A stretch of 64,000 nt of DNA from Variovorax sp. PMC12 (GTDB lineage Bacteria; Pseudomonadota; Gammaproteobacteria; Burkholderiales; Burkholderiaceae_C): the NCBI RefSeq assembly GCF_003019815.1, contig NZ_CP027774.1:992001-1056000 (forward strand). Direction: 5' to 3'. A program made the translations under genes and the position numbers. The notes below the pieces were generated by a model. That model searched no databases. It saw only the letters and a program-made list of their open reading frames with translations, and was not told the DNA's origin. Positions 16,900 through 26,170 of this stretch are shown here, piece after piece. The number at the start of each line of letters is the position of its first letter. Within the stretch, counting starts at the first letter, position 1.

Positions 16900-18741
16900 T
16901 CAGGCCTGTGCGACCGGCGTCGCACACCCCCCGCATGCCGGGCGCGGGTGGGCCTCCATCACCGCGCCCAGCAACGGGTTCGGCCGGTAGGTCGCCAGGC
17001 CCTTGAGCCCTAGTCGCCAGGCCTGCATGTACAGGTCCTTGAAATCCTCGTATGCACAGCCGGCAGGGACGTTGACGGTCTTCGAGATGGCCGCGTCGAT
17101 GTAAGGCGCCACGGCCGCCACCATCTCCACATGCGCCAGCGTGCTCATCTGCAATGCGGTGACGAAGGCCGGCCCGAGCGCCGCATCCATGCCCTTGCGC
17201 TGGCGAAACAGGCGCAGCGCATGGTCCTCTACCGCGTACTCTTCGACCCCGCCCGCGGGCAGCCGCCTGCGCCGCGCGAAGGCCCAGCCGTAGGCCGGCT
17301 CGATGCCGTTGCTCGCATTGTCCGAGAACGCGAGGCTGATGGTGCCGGTCGGCGCGATCGACAACAGGTGCGAGTTGCGCACGCCGTGCGCACGGATCCG
17401 CGCCTTCATGGGCTCCGGGAGCCGGGACGCGAAGGTGTGGCCGCCCAGGTAGCGATCGGCGTCGAACAGCGGGAAGGCACCGCGCTCCACGGCGAGTGCG
17501 CACGACGCGCCGTAGGCCGCATCCCGCATGGCCCGGGCGATGCGCCTCGCGGCGTCGCGGCCTTCCGGGGCGTCGTAGCGCAGGTTGAGCATCACCAGCG
17601 CATCGCCCAGCCCCATGAAACCGAGGCCGACGCGCCGTTTGCCGAGCGCCTCCTGTCGCTGGCGCTCCAGTGGCCAGGCAGTGATGTCCAGCACGTTGTC
17701 GAGCATGCGCACGGCGATGCCGGCAAGGTGCGAAAAGCCTTCTTCGTCGAAGCGCGCCTCAGGCTCGAACGGGTCTTTGACGAAGCGCGTCAGGTCGATC
17801 GATCCGAGGCAGCATCCCCCGTAGGGTGGCAAGGGCTGCTCGCCGCAAGGATTGGTGGCCGAGAGCGTCTCGCAATAGGAGAGGTTGTTCTCGGCATTGA
17901 TGCGGTCCAGGAACATGGCGCCGGGCTCGGCATGCGTGTAGGCCGATCGCATGATCCGCTCCCACAAGGCTCGAGCGGGCCGCGTGCCGTACACCCACAT
18001 TCCATCGCCACGCCGATGATGGAGGCTGCAGCGGATGCGAGGCCCGGGTTCGGCCCGGTGCACCAGTTCGATGGTCGCGTCGTCGCTCACGGCCTGCATG
18101 AAGGCATCGGTCAGCCCCACCGACAGGTTGAAGTTGGTCAGCTCGCCGTGATCCTTCGCACCGATGAAATCCTCGATGTCGGGATGGTCGCAGCGCAGCA
18201 CGCCCATCTGGGCGCCTCGCCGCGCGCCGGCGGACTCCACGGTCTCGCACGAACGGTCGAAGACGCGCATGAACGAGACCGGCCCCGACGCGCTGGATTG
18301 CGTTGCGGCCACCCAGGCCCCGCGCGGGCGGATGCGCGAGAAGTCGTAGCCGACGCCGCCGCCCCGGCGCATGGTCTCGGCCGCTTCTGCCAGTGCGATG
18401 TAGATGCCCGGGTGTCCCTCGTCCTCAGCGGTGATCGAATCGCCGACGGGCTGCACGAAGCAGTTGATCAGGGTGGCCGCCAGCGTCGTGCCGGCGGCCG
18501 ACTGGATGCGCCCCGCGGGTACGAATCCATCCTGCATCGCGCGCAGGAAGCGAGAGGCCCAGACTTCGCGGTCCCAGGGCTTTTCGGCCTGTGCCAGGGC
18601 TTGCGCCACGCGGTGTTGAATGTCTTCGATGCACCGCTCGCTTGCGCGGGCGTATTTCTCCATCAGCACGTCGCGGCTGATCGGTTGCATCGGCAGTGCG
18701 GGAAAGGACGGGTCGTCGACGATAGCGCTCGCCATGTGCAT
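16900..18741 (-). CDS. nrdJ: Class II (adenosylcobalamin-dependent) ribonucleoside-diphosphate reductase
   Basis: A 613-residue B12-dependent ribonucleotide reductase, which makes dNTPs with or without oxygen. The active-site N-x-C-x-E is N297/C299/E301 (SATNPCGEQPLPPYGGC). The first redox Cys is C94 (LINCFVQPVGDS), and RRGGGVGYDFSRIRPRG at 126-141 is typical of class II. The C-terminal ACGGC supplies the re-reducing pair. It is on the short side for the family and has no ATP cone. Starts at 18741 or 18735 are both possible; the FNR-type promoter predicts a 20-base leader for the former. No NrdR box is seen. Confidence 0.92.
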   Translation of the reverse strand: MHMASAIVDDPSFPALPMQPISRDVLMEKYARASERCIEDIQHRVAQALAQAEKPWDREVWASRFLRAMQDGFVPAGRIQSAAGTTLAATLINCFVQPVGDSITAEDEGHPGIYIALAEAAETMRRGGGVGYDFSRIRPRGAWVAATQSSASGPVSFMRVFDRSCETVESAGARRGAQMGVLRCDHPDIEDFIGAKDHGELTNFNLSVGLTDAFMQAVSDDATIELVHRAEPGPRIRCSLHHRRGDGMWVYGTRPARALWERIMRSAYTHAEPGAMFLDRINAENNLSYCETLSATNPCGEQPLPPYGGCCLGSIDLTRFVKDPFEPEARFDEEGFSHLAGIAVRMLDNVLDITAWPLERQRQEALGKRRVGLGFMGLGDALVMLNLRYDAPEGRDAARRIARAMRDAAYGASCALAVERGAFPLFDADRYLGGHTFASRLPEPMKARIRAHGVRNSHLLSIAPTGTISLAFSDNASNGIEPAYGWAFARRRRLPAGGVEEYAVEDHALRLFRQRKGMDAALGPAFVTALQMSTLAHVEMVAAVAPYIDAAISKTVNVPAGCAYEDFKDLYMQAWRLGLKGLATYRPNPLLGAVMEAHPRPACGGCATPVAQA

Positions 18742-18795
18742 CACCGGGAATCCAGGCAGGGACGCCCATGATTGGCGGGCGACGCTCGCCACGCC

Positions 18796-18809
18796 TTGAT
18801 CCAGCGCAA
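18796..18809. promoter_or_regulatory. Bidirectional FNR-type box between nrdJ and Usp operon
   Basis: TTGATCCAGCGCAA. On the plus side the -10 TAGAGT and on the minus side AATCAT are each centred 32 bases from the box centre, so one box can serve both genes. The same 14-mer recurs at 24630 and 30409. Confidence 0.82.
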
Positions 18810-18915
18810 GTCGCCGGTCCGGGCGCCCTCCTAGAGTGCACCCGAATCCATCGCATCGCGCGGAACGAGACCGGCATGACCGGCACGACCGGCGGGCACC
18901 TACATGAGGAAAACC

Positions 18916-19179
18916 ATGGCACGTCACTTCCGGATCCCCGACATCACCGTGCGAATTCCCTTCGGAACCACGGAATCGGAACGCATCGCCCTGTTGCGCG
19001 CAGCTGGTGTTCCGTTGGACGCGCAGGGTGATATTGCCTGGGGCTTCCTGCACGAGCGCGGGCCCTTGCGTTTTGGCGGCGACACCATCTGCCGCTGGCT
19101 CTGCGCCGGTGATGCGATGCCCCCAGGATCCGAAGCCGGAGGCCAGCCCGGACCCACCTCCGCCTCCCAGGGAGCCTGA
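18916..19179 (+). CDS. Small unknown protein upstream of Usp
   Basis: An 87-residue protein. The middle part (about 20-65) has an LRAAGVPLDAQGDIAWGFLH pattern and two Cys (CRWLC). I do not recognise a family. The second ATG (18916) is chosen because GAGG sits six bases before it; ATG 18904 is the alternative. Its stop is one base before the Usp start, so the two are coupled. Confidence 0.65.
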   Translation: MARHFRIPDITVRIPFGTTESERIALLRAAGVPLDAQGDIAWGFLHERGPLRFGGDTICRWLCAGDAMPPGSEAGGQPGPTSASQGA

Positions 19180-19180
19180 G

Positions 19181-20014
19181 ATGAACGCGATCCGTTCGAT
19201 CCTCGTCCATCTGGACGGCACCGACCGCGCCGAGGTGCGTCTGCGGCTCGCGCACCGGCTTGCGGCCATGCACGAGTCGTCGCTGACCGCGCTTTTCGCG
19301 GTGTCCCCCAGCGTGCTGGCGGTGCTGCCGATGATGGGCGGCATGCCTCCCATGCCGATGGCCGGCGAGGTGGACGCCGACCACCGCGCCCACGCCGCGG
19401 CCACGTTCGAGCGCCTTCTGCAGGACAACGCGAGTCGCAGCGACTGGCGCGAGCTGCGCGGTGAACCGGTCATCGAGAGCTTCGTGCGAAGCGCACTCAC
19501 CTGCGACCTCATGGTGCTCGGGCAACGCAATCCCAGGGACACGGCCGGCTTCGACGTGCCCGGCGACTTCGTCGAGTCCGTCCTGCTCGGCAGCGGCAAG
19601 CCGGCGCTGGTCGTCCCCCTCGCCGGGCGGGTCTCGCCGGCGCCCGAAAGGGTGCTGGTCGCCTGGCGCCCGACACGCGAGTCCGCCCATGCGCTCACCA
19701 CTGCCCTGCCCCTGCTGCGGACGGCGAAGGAGGTCCACCTGGTGGCCTCGGTGGACGACGATGATCCCGTGTCGCCGATATCCCGGCTGCGGGACTATCT
19801 GCGCCTTCACGGCATCGGGCAGACGCAAGGCCATCGGCCCCTGGAAGACAACAGGCACACCGGTGAGGCGCTGCTGTCCCTGGCGGCGCAGATCGGCGCG
19901 GGGCTGGTCGTCATGGGCGCCTACGGGCACAGCCGCGCACGCGAACTCGTGCTCGGTGGCGCCACCCGCACGGTGCTGGAATCGGCCTCGATTCCGGTCT
20001 GGATGGCGCACTGA
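19181..20014 (+). CDS. Universal stress protein, tandem-domain
   Basis: A 277-residue two-domain UspA protein (about 1-140 and 150-277). The C-terminal domain ends with the family pattern LVVMGAYGHSRARELVLGGAT, in which G-x2-G-x9-G(A/T) would bind ATP. The N-terminal domain is degenerate in that loop. Coupled to the small gene before it and driven by the shared FNR-type box. Usps of this type support survival when energy is limiting. One of six Usp genes in the window. Confidence 0.92.
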   Translation: MNAIRSILVHLDGTDRAEVRLRLAHRLAAMHESSLTALFAVSPSVLAVLPMMGGMPPMPMAGEVDADHRAHAAATFERLLQDNASRSDWRELRGEPVIESFVRSALTCDLMVLGQRNPRDTAGFDVPGDFVESVLLGSGKPALVVPLAGRVSPAPERVLVAWRPTRESAHALTTALPLLRTAKEVHLVASVDDDDPVSPISRLRDYLRLHGIGQTQGHRPLEDNRHTGEALLSLAAQIGAGLVVMGAYGHSRARELVLGGATRTVLESASIPVWMAH

Positions 20015-20033
20015 GTGGGAGGGCCACCGGCAT

Positions 20034-21449
20034 TCAGAGCGAGATCACCCGCCGGGTCTTGCCGCTGCGCCCGCAATGCGCACCTTCGCCGCTGCGGCAA
20101 TGGATGCGGATGCCCCGGGCGCCTTGCGCCTCGAGAAAGGCCCCGAGCACTTCGCGCCCCTTGCGCAGGGTCTGCGCGGCCTGCGCATCCTTGGCGCAGG
20201 ACTTCAGCAGGAGCTCGCGCGGCCCCTGCTGCACCAGTTGGAAGTCGAACAGGCCGGCCTCTTCCTCGAGCACCGTGGTCACCGCCAACGGCAGTACCTT
20301 CACCGACGGCATGCCGTGGGCGCCGTCCAGGCGCAGCGTGTCGTCGTCGCGCCCCTGCACGTCGAGGGCCGGCAGGTGCGAGCCGCATTGGCAGTCCGCG
20401 TCCCGCAGCGTGACCCGGTCGCCCAGGTCGTAGCGTATCAACGGCTGCAGGTGATTTGCCAGGTTGGTGAGCAAGGTGGTGGTGCCGGCATGGCCTCGGG
20501 GCACCGCGCGGCCGTGCGCATCGACGGGCTCCAGGATCGCCCAGTCGCTGTTGAGATGCAACACGCCGAGCGGACATTCGAAAGCGAGCGAGAGGAACTC
20601 CGAGGCGCCATAGCTGTTGGCCACAGGGCACCCGAATGCGCTGCGCACGAACGCACGGCCGGCGGCCGACAGCGTCTCGCCGCCCGTCCAGACTTCGCGC
20701 GGCGCCGCCTCGAGCCGGCCGGCGCGCCGCTCCTGCGCGAGCAGCACCGCGGCGCTCGGATAGGTCGCCACCACCGTGGGGGCGAAGGCATCGAGTTCGG
20801 CGCACAGCCTGTCCAGCGGCTGCAGGAAGGAGATGCCGCGCAGACGCTGCGACAGGCCCGGCTGCAGGCGCCGCAGCCGCTCGACGGATACCGTGCTTGC
20901 AAAATGCCCTTCGGTCGCGCCGACGAAGGCGATGCGTTCGGTCAGGCTCCACGGATCGAGCAGGCGGTCCAGTGGCCGCAGCAGCGGACGGCGCAGCGCC
21001 TCGAGCGCGTCATACACCGCCATGGCGTGCGCATCTTGCACGAAGATCGCGGGCTCTCCCGTGCTGCCCGAGCTCTCCCACACCGTGTAGCGGCCCATGA
21101 AGGCCATCGCGATCTTCGCGGGGTCGGCGACGAAGCCGCGCAGTGTCTGCAACGAAAGCGCCGGATCGGCCACCCAGCCTTCGAAATCGGTCATCAGCTG
21201 CGCCTTGTGCGACACCGGCAGGTCTTCGAGCCGCACGGTGGCCGGATCGCACCCTGCCAGCAGACGCCGGTACCGGGGCGAGTTCGCGGCCGCACTCGCC
21301 AGGAGCGCCGCAAGCCGCTGCGCGCCCAGCGCGGCAAGCGATTCGGCAGAGGCCTGCGTGGCCATCGACACCTCGGCCGCGACCACGTATGCCTGCCATG
21401 GGTCGAACGTCGGCGGCTTGGGCGCGGCTTCAGGGTAGTGGCGGTGCAT
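20034..21449 (-). CDS. Phenylacetate-CoA-ligase-like (PaaK/CapK) adenylate-forming enzyme
   Basis: A 471-residue AMP-forming enzyme. Motifs are WESSGSTGEPAIFVQD (ATP loop), SYGASEFLSLAFEC (A5 region) and PLIRYDLGDRVTL (A7), plus a small C-terminal lid. Two Cys near the end of the main domain (CQCG) resemble a zinc site in this family. ATG 21449 follows AAGGAG. It is divergent from the Pat-like gene with one FNR-type box between. The acid it activates is unknown; aryl or short-chain acids are typical. Confidence 0.82.
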   Translation of the reverse strand: MHRHYPEAAPKPPTFDPWQAYVVAAEVSMATQASAESLAALGAQRLAALLASAAANSPRYRRLLAGCDPATVRLEDLPVSHKAQLMTDFEGWVADPALSLQTLRGFVADPAKIAMAFMGRYTVWESSGSTGEPAIFVQDAHAMAVYDALEALRRPLLRPLDRLLDPWSLTERIAFVGATEGHFASTVSVERLRRLQPGLSQRLRGISFLQPLDRLCAELDAFAPTVVATYPSAAVLLAQERRAGRLEAAPREVWTGGETLSAAGRAFVRSAFGCPVANSYGASEFLSLAFECPLGVLHLNSDWAILEPVDAHGRAVPRGHAGTTTLLTNLANHLQPLIRYDLGDRVTLRDADCQCGSHLPALDVQGRDDDTLRLDGAHGMPSVKVLPLAVTTVLEEEAGLFDFQLVQQGPRELLLKSCAKDAQAAQTLRKGREVLGAFLEAQGARGIRIHCRSGEGAHCGRSGKTRRVISL

Positions 21450-21496
21450 GACGGCTCCTTCGGACTCGCAGCTTGCGCCCGCACAGGCACGGCGGC

Positions 21497-21510
21497 TTGA
21501 CATGCATCAA
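21497..21510. promoter_or_regulatory. FNR-type box between CoA ligase and Pat-like gene
   Basis: TTGACATGCATCAA. CACCAT is centred 32 bases downstream on the plus strand, giving a start near 21545. On the minus side CAAGCT is at 31 bases. Confidence 0.72.
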
Positions 21511-21561
21511 CCCACGGACCTGCTGCGCCCCGCACCATGGCCGACCACTCCGGAGCCTTCC

Positions 21562-24252
21562 TTGAGCATTCGCCATCTCGACCGCCTGCTGTCGCCGGCC
21601 TCCGTCGCCGTGATCGGCGCCTCCAGCCGGCCCGGCAGCGTCGGCGCCACGGTCTGGCGCAACTTGCGCGGAGGCAGCTTCGCCGGGCCGGTGTACGGCG
21701 TGAATCCCAAGCACGCGTCGCTGGACGGCGTGCCGATCTTTCCCGATACCGCGCACCTGCCCGCCGCGCCGGACCTCGCGCTGGTCTGCACGCCGCCGGC
21801 CACCGTGGCGCCGCTGGTCGCCGAGCTGGGCGCTTCAGGCACGCGCGCGGTGGTGATCGTCACGGCGGGCTTGAGCGCGCAGCACAAGCAAGCCGCGCTG
21901 GAGGCGGCACGCCCCTTCACGCTGCGGCTGCTCGGCCCGAACTGCCTGGGGCTCCTGAGCCCCCACATTGGCCTGAACGCCAGTTTTGCGCACACCGATG
22001 CGCTGGCGGGCGACGTGGCCTTCGTCTCGCAGTCGGGTGCGCTGGTCACGGCCGTGCTCGACTGGACACGCAGTCGCGGCGTCGGGCTGTCGCACCTGAT
22101 CTCGCTGGGCGACCACTGCGACGTCGATTTCGGCGACCTGCTCGACCACCTGGCCAGCGATGCGCGCACGCGCTCGATCCTGTTGTACGTGGAGTCCATC
22201 GAATCGCCGCGCAAGTTCATGTCGGCCGCACGCGCGGCCGCGCGCAACAAGCCGGTGATCGTGGTGAAGGCCGGGCGCGCGGGCAACGGGGTGAAGGCGG
22301 CCACTTCGCACACGGGCGCACTGGCCGGTTCTGACACGGTCTACGACGCGGCCATCCGCCGCGCCGGCATGCTGCGCGTCGACACACTGCAGGAGCTGTT
22401 CATCGCAGCTGAAACGCTTTCGTGCTTTCGTGGCAACAGGCACGGCACGCTCACGATCATGACGAACGGCGGCGGCGCCGGGGTGATGGCCGCCGACGCG
22501 GCTGCCCGCGAGGGCGTCTTGCTGGCCGAGCCCGGTGCGCAACTGCTGGCTCGCCTCGATGCACTGCTGCCCGCGAACTGGTCGCACGCCAACCCGGTGG
22601 ACATCATCGGTGACGCGCCGGTCGAACGCTATGCCGAGACGCTCTCGGCGCTGCTGGCCGCCGACTCGGCGGGCGCGGTGCTCTTCATGCACGCGCCGAC
22701 AGCCATCGTGCGCAGCGAGGACATCGCGCGTGCCTGCCTGCCGCTGGTGCGCAGCCACACTTCGCGCGTGATGAGCGCCTGGCTCGGCGACGACGGGGTC
22801 GCGCAGGCGCGCAAGCTCTTCGAGGACGCCGGCGTGGCGGACTACGCGACACCGGAAGAGGCGGTGCACGCCTTCGCGATGCTGCAGACCTACCGGCGCA
22901 ACCAGGACATCCTCATGGAGACGCCAGGCGCCAGCCGCAATCCGGTGCCCGACGTCCTCACGGTCCGCACGCCGCTGGACACCGCACTGGCCGAGGGGCG
23001 CGAATGGCTGGGCGAGCAGGAAGCCAAGGCGCTGCTGCAGGCCTACGGCATCGAGACCGTGCCCACGCTGGCGGTGGCCGCGACAGTGCAGGCGGCCATC
23101 GAGGCGGCGGGCAGGGTCGGCTACCCGGTGGCGCTCAAGATACTGTCGCGCGACATCACCCACAAATCGGACGTCGGCGGGGTGCGGCTCGGTCTTTGCG
23201 ATGAATCCGCCCTGGCGCAGGCTGCGCGCGAGATGCTCGATGCGGTGCGAAACGCCCGGCCGCTGGCGCGGATCGACGGCTTCACCGTGCAGCGCACTGT
23301 GCACCGCCCGCATGCGCAGGAGATCATCGTCGGCGCCAGCATCGACCGGGTCTTCGGACCGGTGGTCCTCTGCGGCCAGGGCGGCACCGCGGTCGAGGTC
23401 ATCGGCGACACGGCCATCGCGCTGCCGCCGCTGAACCGCGCGCTGGCGCATGAACTGGTGTCGCGCACACGCGTGGCCCGCCTTCTGGGCGGCTTTCGCG
23501 ACCATCCGCCGGCCCGGCTCGATGCGTTGTACGACGTGCTCGTTGCGGTGTCTCAGATGCTCGCCGACCTTCCGCAGCTGGCCGAGCTGGACATCAACCC
23601 GCTGTGGGTCGACGAGAACGGTGCGCTGGCGCTGGACGCCCGCGTGCGGCTGTCGCGCACGCCGGTGGGTGGCGCCGAGCGTTTCGCGATCCTTCCCTAC
23701 CCCGCGCAGTGGGTACGCGCGCAGACCTGGAACGCCCGCGCCATCGTGGTCCGGCCGATACGCCCCGAGGATGAAGCGCAGCACCGGCGCTTTCTCGATT
23801 CGCTGGATGCGGAAGACACCCGCATGCGCTTCTTCTCCGTGCGCAAGGAATTGCCGCGCAGCGAGCTCGCCCGTCTGACCCAGATCGACTACGACCGCGA
23901 AATGGCTTTCATCGCCGAGGCCACGGACGCGCAGGGCAATGCCGAGACACTGGGCGTCGCCCGCACCGTGAGCGACCCCGACAACGTGGAGGCCGAGTTC
24001 GCGATCATCGTGCGCTCCGATCTCAAGGGCCAGGGGCTCGGCGCGCTGCTCTTCGAGCGCCTGATCGAACATGCGCGCCACCGGGGCCTCGAACGCCTGG
24101 TCGGCTTCGTATTGCGCGAGAACAGCCGCATGCTCAAGCTGTCGGCCGCGATGGGTTTCAAGGCCGATCCGGCAGAGCCGCCCACGTCCGGGCTGAAGCG
24201 GATGGTGCTGGAGCTGAAGACTTCAGCAGGCCCGTCGTATTCCTCGGCGTGA
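21562..24252 (+). CDS. Pat-type protein lysine acetyltransferase (NDP-forming acyl-CoA synthetase plus GNAT)
   Basis: An 896-residue protein with the PatZ/YfiQ architecture: CoA-binding domain (RLLSPASVAVIGASSRPGSV), succinyl-CoA-ligase-like domain, ATP-grasp domain (about 465-690) and a C-terminal GNAT domain (about 728-896) with IVRSDLKGQGLGALL for acetyl-CoA. The phosphohistidine loop SHTGALAG keeps His250, so residual ADP-forming acyl-CoA synthetase activity is possible. The start is a TTG after CCGGAG, 17 bases below the predicted transcription start; the in-frame ATG at 21502 lies inside the FNR-type box. Pat enzymes acetylate and switch off acetyl-CoA synthetase, encoded 4 kb downstream. 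Confidence 0.86.
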   Translation: MSIRHLDRLLSPASVAVIGASSRPGSVGATVWRNLRGGSFAGPVYGVNPKHASLDGVPIFPDTAHLPAAPDLALVCTPPATVAPLVAELGASGTRAVVIVTAGLSAQHKQAALEAARPFTLRLLGPNCLGLLSPHIGLNASFAHTDALAGDVAFVSQSGALVTAVLDWTRSRGVGLSHLISLGDHCDVDFGDLLDHLASDARTRSILLYVESIESPRKFMSAARAAARNKPVIVVKAGRAGNGVKAATSHTGALAGSDTVYDAAIRRAGMLRVDTLQELFIAAETLSCFRGNRHGTLTIMTNGGGAGVMAADAAAREGVLLAEPGAQLLARLDALLPANWSHANPVDIIGDAPVERYAETLSALLAADSAGAVLFMHAPTAIVRSEDIARACLPLVRSHTSRVMSAWLGDDGVAQARKLFEDAGVADYATPEEAVHAFAMLQTYRRNQDILMETPGASRNPVPDVLTVRTPLDTALAEGREWLGEQEAKALLQAYGIETVPTLAVAATVQAAIEAAGRVGYPVALKILSRDITHKSDVGGVRLGLCDESALAQAAREMLDAVRNARPLARIDGFTVQRTVHRPHAQEIIVGASIDRVFGPVVLCGQGGTAVEVIGDTAIALPPLNRALAHELVSRTRVARLLGGFRDHPPARLDALYDVLVAVSQMLADLPQLAELDINPLWVDENGALALDARVRLSRTPVGGAERFAILPYPAQWVRAQTWNARAIVVRPIRPEDEAQHRRFLDSLDAEDTRMRFFSVRKELPRSELARLTQIDYDREMAFIAEATDAQGNAETLGVARTVSDPDNVEAEFAIIVRSDLKGQGLGALLFERLIEHARHRGLERLVGFVLRENSRMLKLSAAMGFKADPAEPPTSGLKRMVLELKTSAGPSYSSA

Positions 24253-24565
24253 AGCCATAGAAGCGGTCGTTGAGGTAGCGCGAGACCTCCATGATGTCTT
24301 CATCGCCCCAACCCAGCGAGGACGCCTGCTGCCAGCGCCGTACCTGCTCTGCGAGGCTTTCCCAGTCGTTGACGAGTTTTCGGCCCCGCCAGTGCATCTT
24401 TTCGTTGTGGCACGCCACGCAGTTCGCGTTGTAGAGCAGTTCCCCGCGGGACGGCGACCCGGTCTGGGCTCGCAGTGGACTGCCGTGCAGGACCGCGACA
24501 GCCGCGAGCACGGCCAGGCCCGTCATGCGGCGGCCACCGGACGATGAGAAGTGCATGGAACGCAT
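24158..24565 (-). CDS. Small c-type cytochrome
   Basis: A 135-residue periplasmic monohaem cytochrome with a signal peptide ending near LHGSPLRAQ. The haem motif is CVACH (NANCVACHNEKMHW). A distal Met cannot be assigned with certainty; DEDIMEVSRYLNDRFY offers one. ATG 24565 follows CAGGAGAG with good spacing. Its last 95 bases overlap, in the opposite direction, the end of the Pat-like gene. Likely an electron carrier of the low-oxygen respiratory chain. Confidence 0.85.
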   Translation of the reverse strand: MRSMHFSSSGGRRMTGLAVLAAVAVLHGSPLRAQTGSPSRGELLYNANCVACHNEKMHWRGRKLVNDWESLAEQVRRWQQASSLGWGDEDIMEVSRYLNDRFYGFTPRNTTGLLKSSAPAPSASARTWAALPDRP

Positions 24566-24629
24566 GGGACTCTCCTGTTGGATGACGGAGGAAGAAGGCG
24601 CCATGGTCTCGCGGTAACAGAACGCACCC

Positions 24630-24643
24630 TTGATCCAGCGCAA
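24630..24643. promoter_or_regulatory. FNR-type box between cytochrome c and Hsp20
   Basis: TTGATCCAGCGCAA. The -10 TAGAGT is centred 32 bases downstream toward the Hsp20 gene; toward the cytochrome gene GACCAT sits at 31 bases. Confidence 0.82.
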
Positions 24644-24705
24644 CGCAGCATGCGATGCGACTGCCTAGAGTGAAATTCCCTCAACTCATTCATGGAGCAT
24701 CGCGC

Positions 24706-25131
24706 ATGAACACCGCACTGTCCCGCCTGGACCGCATCGAGAACCTCTTTCCCGACATGCTGCGCCGCTGGGCCCGTCCGCTGCAGATGATGGACGAAAC
24801 CGAACTGCCGGCCGACATCCGTGTCGACGTCACCGAGAACGACAAGGAATACCTCGTCACCGCCGAGCTCCCCGGCGCGAAAAAGGAAGACGTGCGCGTG
24901 TCGATCGACGGCAGCTATGTCTCGATCTCCGCCGAGATCAAGAAGGACGAGGAGAAGAAGCACGGCCGCTCCATCGTCCGCGAGACCTACCACGGCAGCG
25001 TTTCGCGCGGTTTCTCGCTGGCCACCGAAGTCGACGAAAAGACTGCCGTGGCGAAGCTGGAGAACGGCGTGCTGCGCCTGACGCTGCCCAAGCGTGCGAA
25101 CGGCACTCACAACGTCCTGAAGATCCAGTAG
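24706..25131 (+). CDS. Hsp20/alpha-crystallin small heat shock protein
   Basis: A 141-residue holdase chaperone. The alpha-crystallin domain spans about 37-130 (IRVDVTENDKEYLVTAELPG, then ENGVLRLTLPK near 120), followed by a short C-terminal extension with the I-x-I/V-type ending LKIQ. The N-terminal 35 residues are the variable oligomerisation arm. It sits alone between the cytochrome promoter and the deacetylase gene. It is controlled by the FNR-type box rather than by a visible sigma-32 or ROSE-like leader. Confidence 0.95.
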   Translation: MNTALSRLDRIENLFPDMLRRWARPLQMMDETELPADIRVDVTENDKEYLVTAELPGAKKEDVRVSIDGSYVSISAEIKKDEEKKHGRSIVRETYHGSVSRGFSLATEVDEKTAVAKLENGVLRLTLPKRANGTHNVLKIQ

Positions 25132-25201
25132 CCACGGCCCGACTGGCGGCGCCGACTGCGGGCTTGCCGCGCGGACCGAACCGGTCTTCGAGGCAAACCG
25201 C

Positions 25202-26128
25202 ATGCTCAGCGCCTACATCACCCATCCCGACTGCGCCCGGCATGACATGGGCGCGGGCCATCCGGAGTGCCCCGAGCGGCTTTCCGCGATCCATGACCGC
25301 CTCCTGATCGCGGGCCTGCTCGACTACATGGCGCCGCACGACGCGCCGCTCGCCACGCGCTCCCAGCTCGCACGCGCTCACACGATGTCGTACGTGCGAG
25401 AACTCATCGCCGACGCCCCCAGCGAAGGCATGCGCTTCGTCGATCCCGACACCCTCATGAACCCACACACCGTGCGGGCCGCGCTGCGCGCCGCGGGCGC
25501 CGCCGTGCTGGCCACCGACCTGGTGCTGACGGGCAAGGTGCCCACGGCCTTCTGCAACGTGCGTCCGCCCGGCCACCACGCCACGCGCGGCGCGGCCATG
25601 GGCTTTTGCTTTTTCAACAACGTGGCGGTGGGCATCCGGCATGCGCTGGACGTGCACGGCCTGCAGCGCGTGGCCCTGATCGATTTCGACGTGCACCACG
25701 GCAACGGCAGCGCGGACATCTTCCGGGGCGACGACCGCGTCCTCATGTGCTCCATCTTCGAGAAGGGGATCTACCCCTTTTCGGGCGAGGACGACAACGG
25801 TGCGCATATGGTGAACGTGGGCCTGCCCGCGCGATCGGGCGGCGACGCGTTCCGCGCGGCCGTCACCGGGCGCTGGCTGCCGGCGCTCGATGCCTTCGCA
25901 CCGCAGCTTGTCTATGTTTCCGCGGGCTTCGACGGCCACCGGGAGGACGACATGGGCAATCTCGGCCTGGTGGAGAAGGACTATGCCTGGGTCACGCGGC
26001 AGATCATGGACGTGGCGCAGCGTCATTGCCACGGCCGCGTCATCTCCTGCCTGGAGGGCGGCTATGCGCTCAGCGCCCTCGCCCGCAGCGCCGCGGCGCA
26101 CGTGAAGGTGCTGATAGGCGCGGACTGA
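25202..26128 (+). CDS. Histone-deacetylase/AcuC-family deacetylase
   Basis: A 308-residue arginase-deacetylase-fold enzyme. It keeps the catalytic His pair (RPPGHHATR), the zinc ligands Asp and His in IDFDVHHGNG and the second Asp in SAGFDGHRED. The N-terminal HPECPERL is typical of class II-like bacterial HDACs. Family members remove acetyl groups from lysines (AcuC acts on acetyl-CoA synthetase in Bacillus) or from polyamines. Placement between a Pat-like acetyltransferase and the actP/acs genes supports protein deacetylation of Acs, though polyamine deacetylation cannot be excluded. It has no box of its own and could be read through from the Hsp20 gene. Confidence 0.88.
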   Translation: MLSAYITHPDCARHDMGAGHPECPERLSAIHDRLLIAGLLDYMAPHDAPLATRSQLARAHTMSYVRELIADAPSEGMRFVDPDTLMNPHTVRAALRAAGAAVLATDLVLTGKVPTAFCNVRPPGHHATRGAAMGFCFFNNVAVGIRHALDVHGLQRVALIDFDVHHGNGSADIFRGDDRVLMCSIFEKGIYPFSGEDDNGAHMVNVGLPARSGGDAFRAAVTGRWLPALDAFAPQLVYVSAGFDGHREDDMGNLGLVEKDYAWVTRQIMDVAQRHCHGRVISCLEGGYALSALARSAAAHVKVLIGAD

Positions 26129-26170
26129 CCACGGCGCAAGGCCGTGGCCGGCGGACTCGTTTCTTTTCGC

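Noticed and set aside
18742..19701. N-terminal extension of the nrdJ frame by about 320 codons
   Set aside because: The extension is Arg/Ser-rich and antisense to the Usp gene; the real protein starts at 18741 or 18735 just after the FNR-type promoter.
21835..24081. A 748-codon minus-strand frame opposite the Pat-like gene
   Set aside because: Same shadow pattern; the plus-strand frame has clear ATP-grasp and GNAT motifs and a good promoter.
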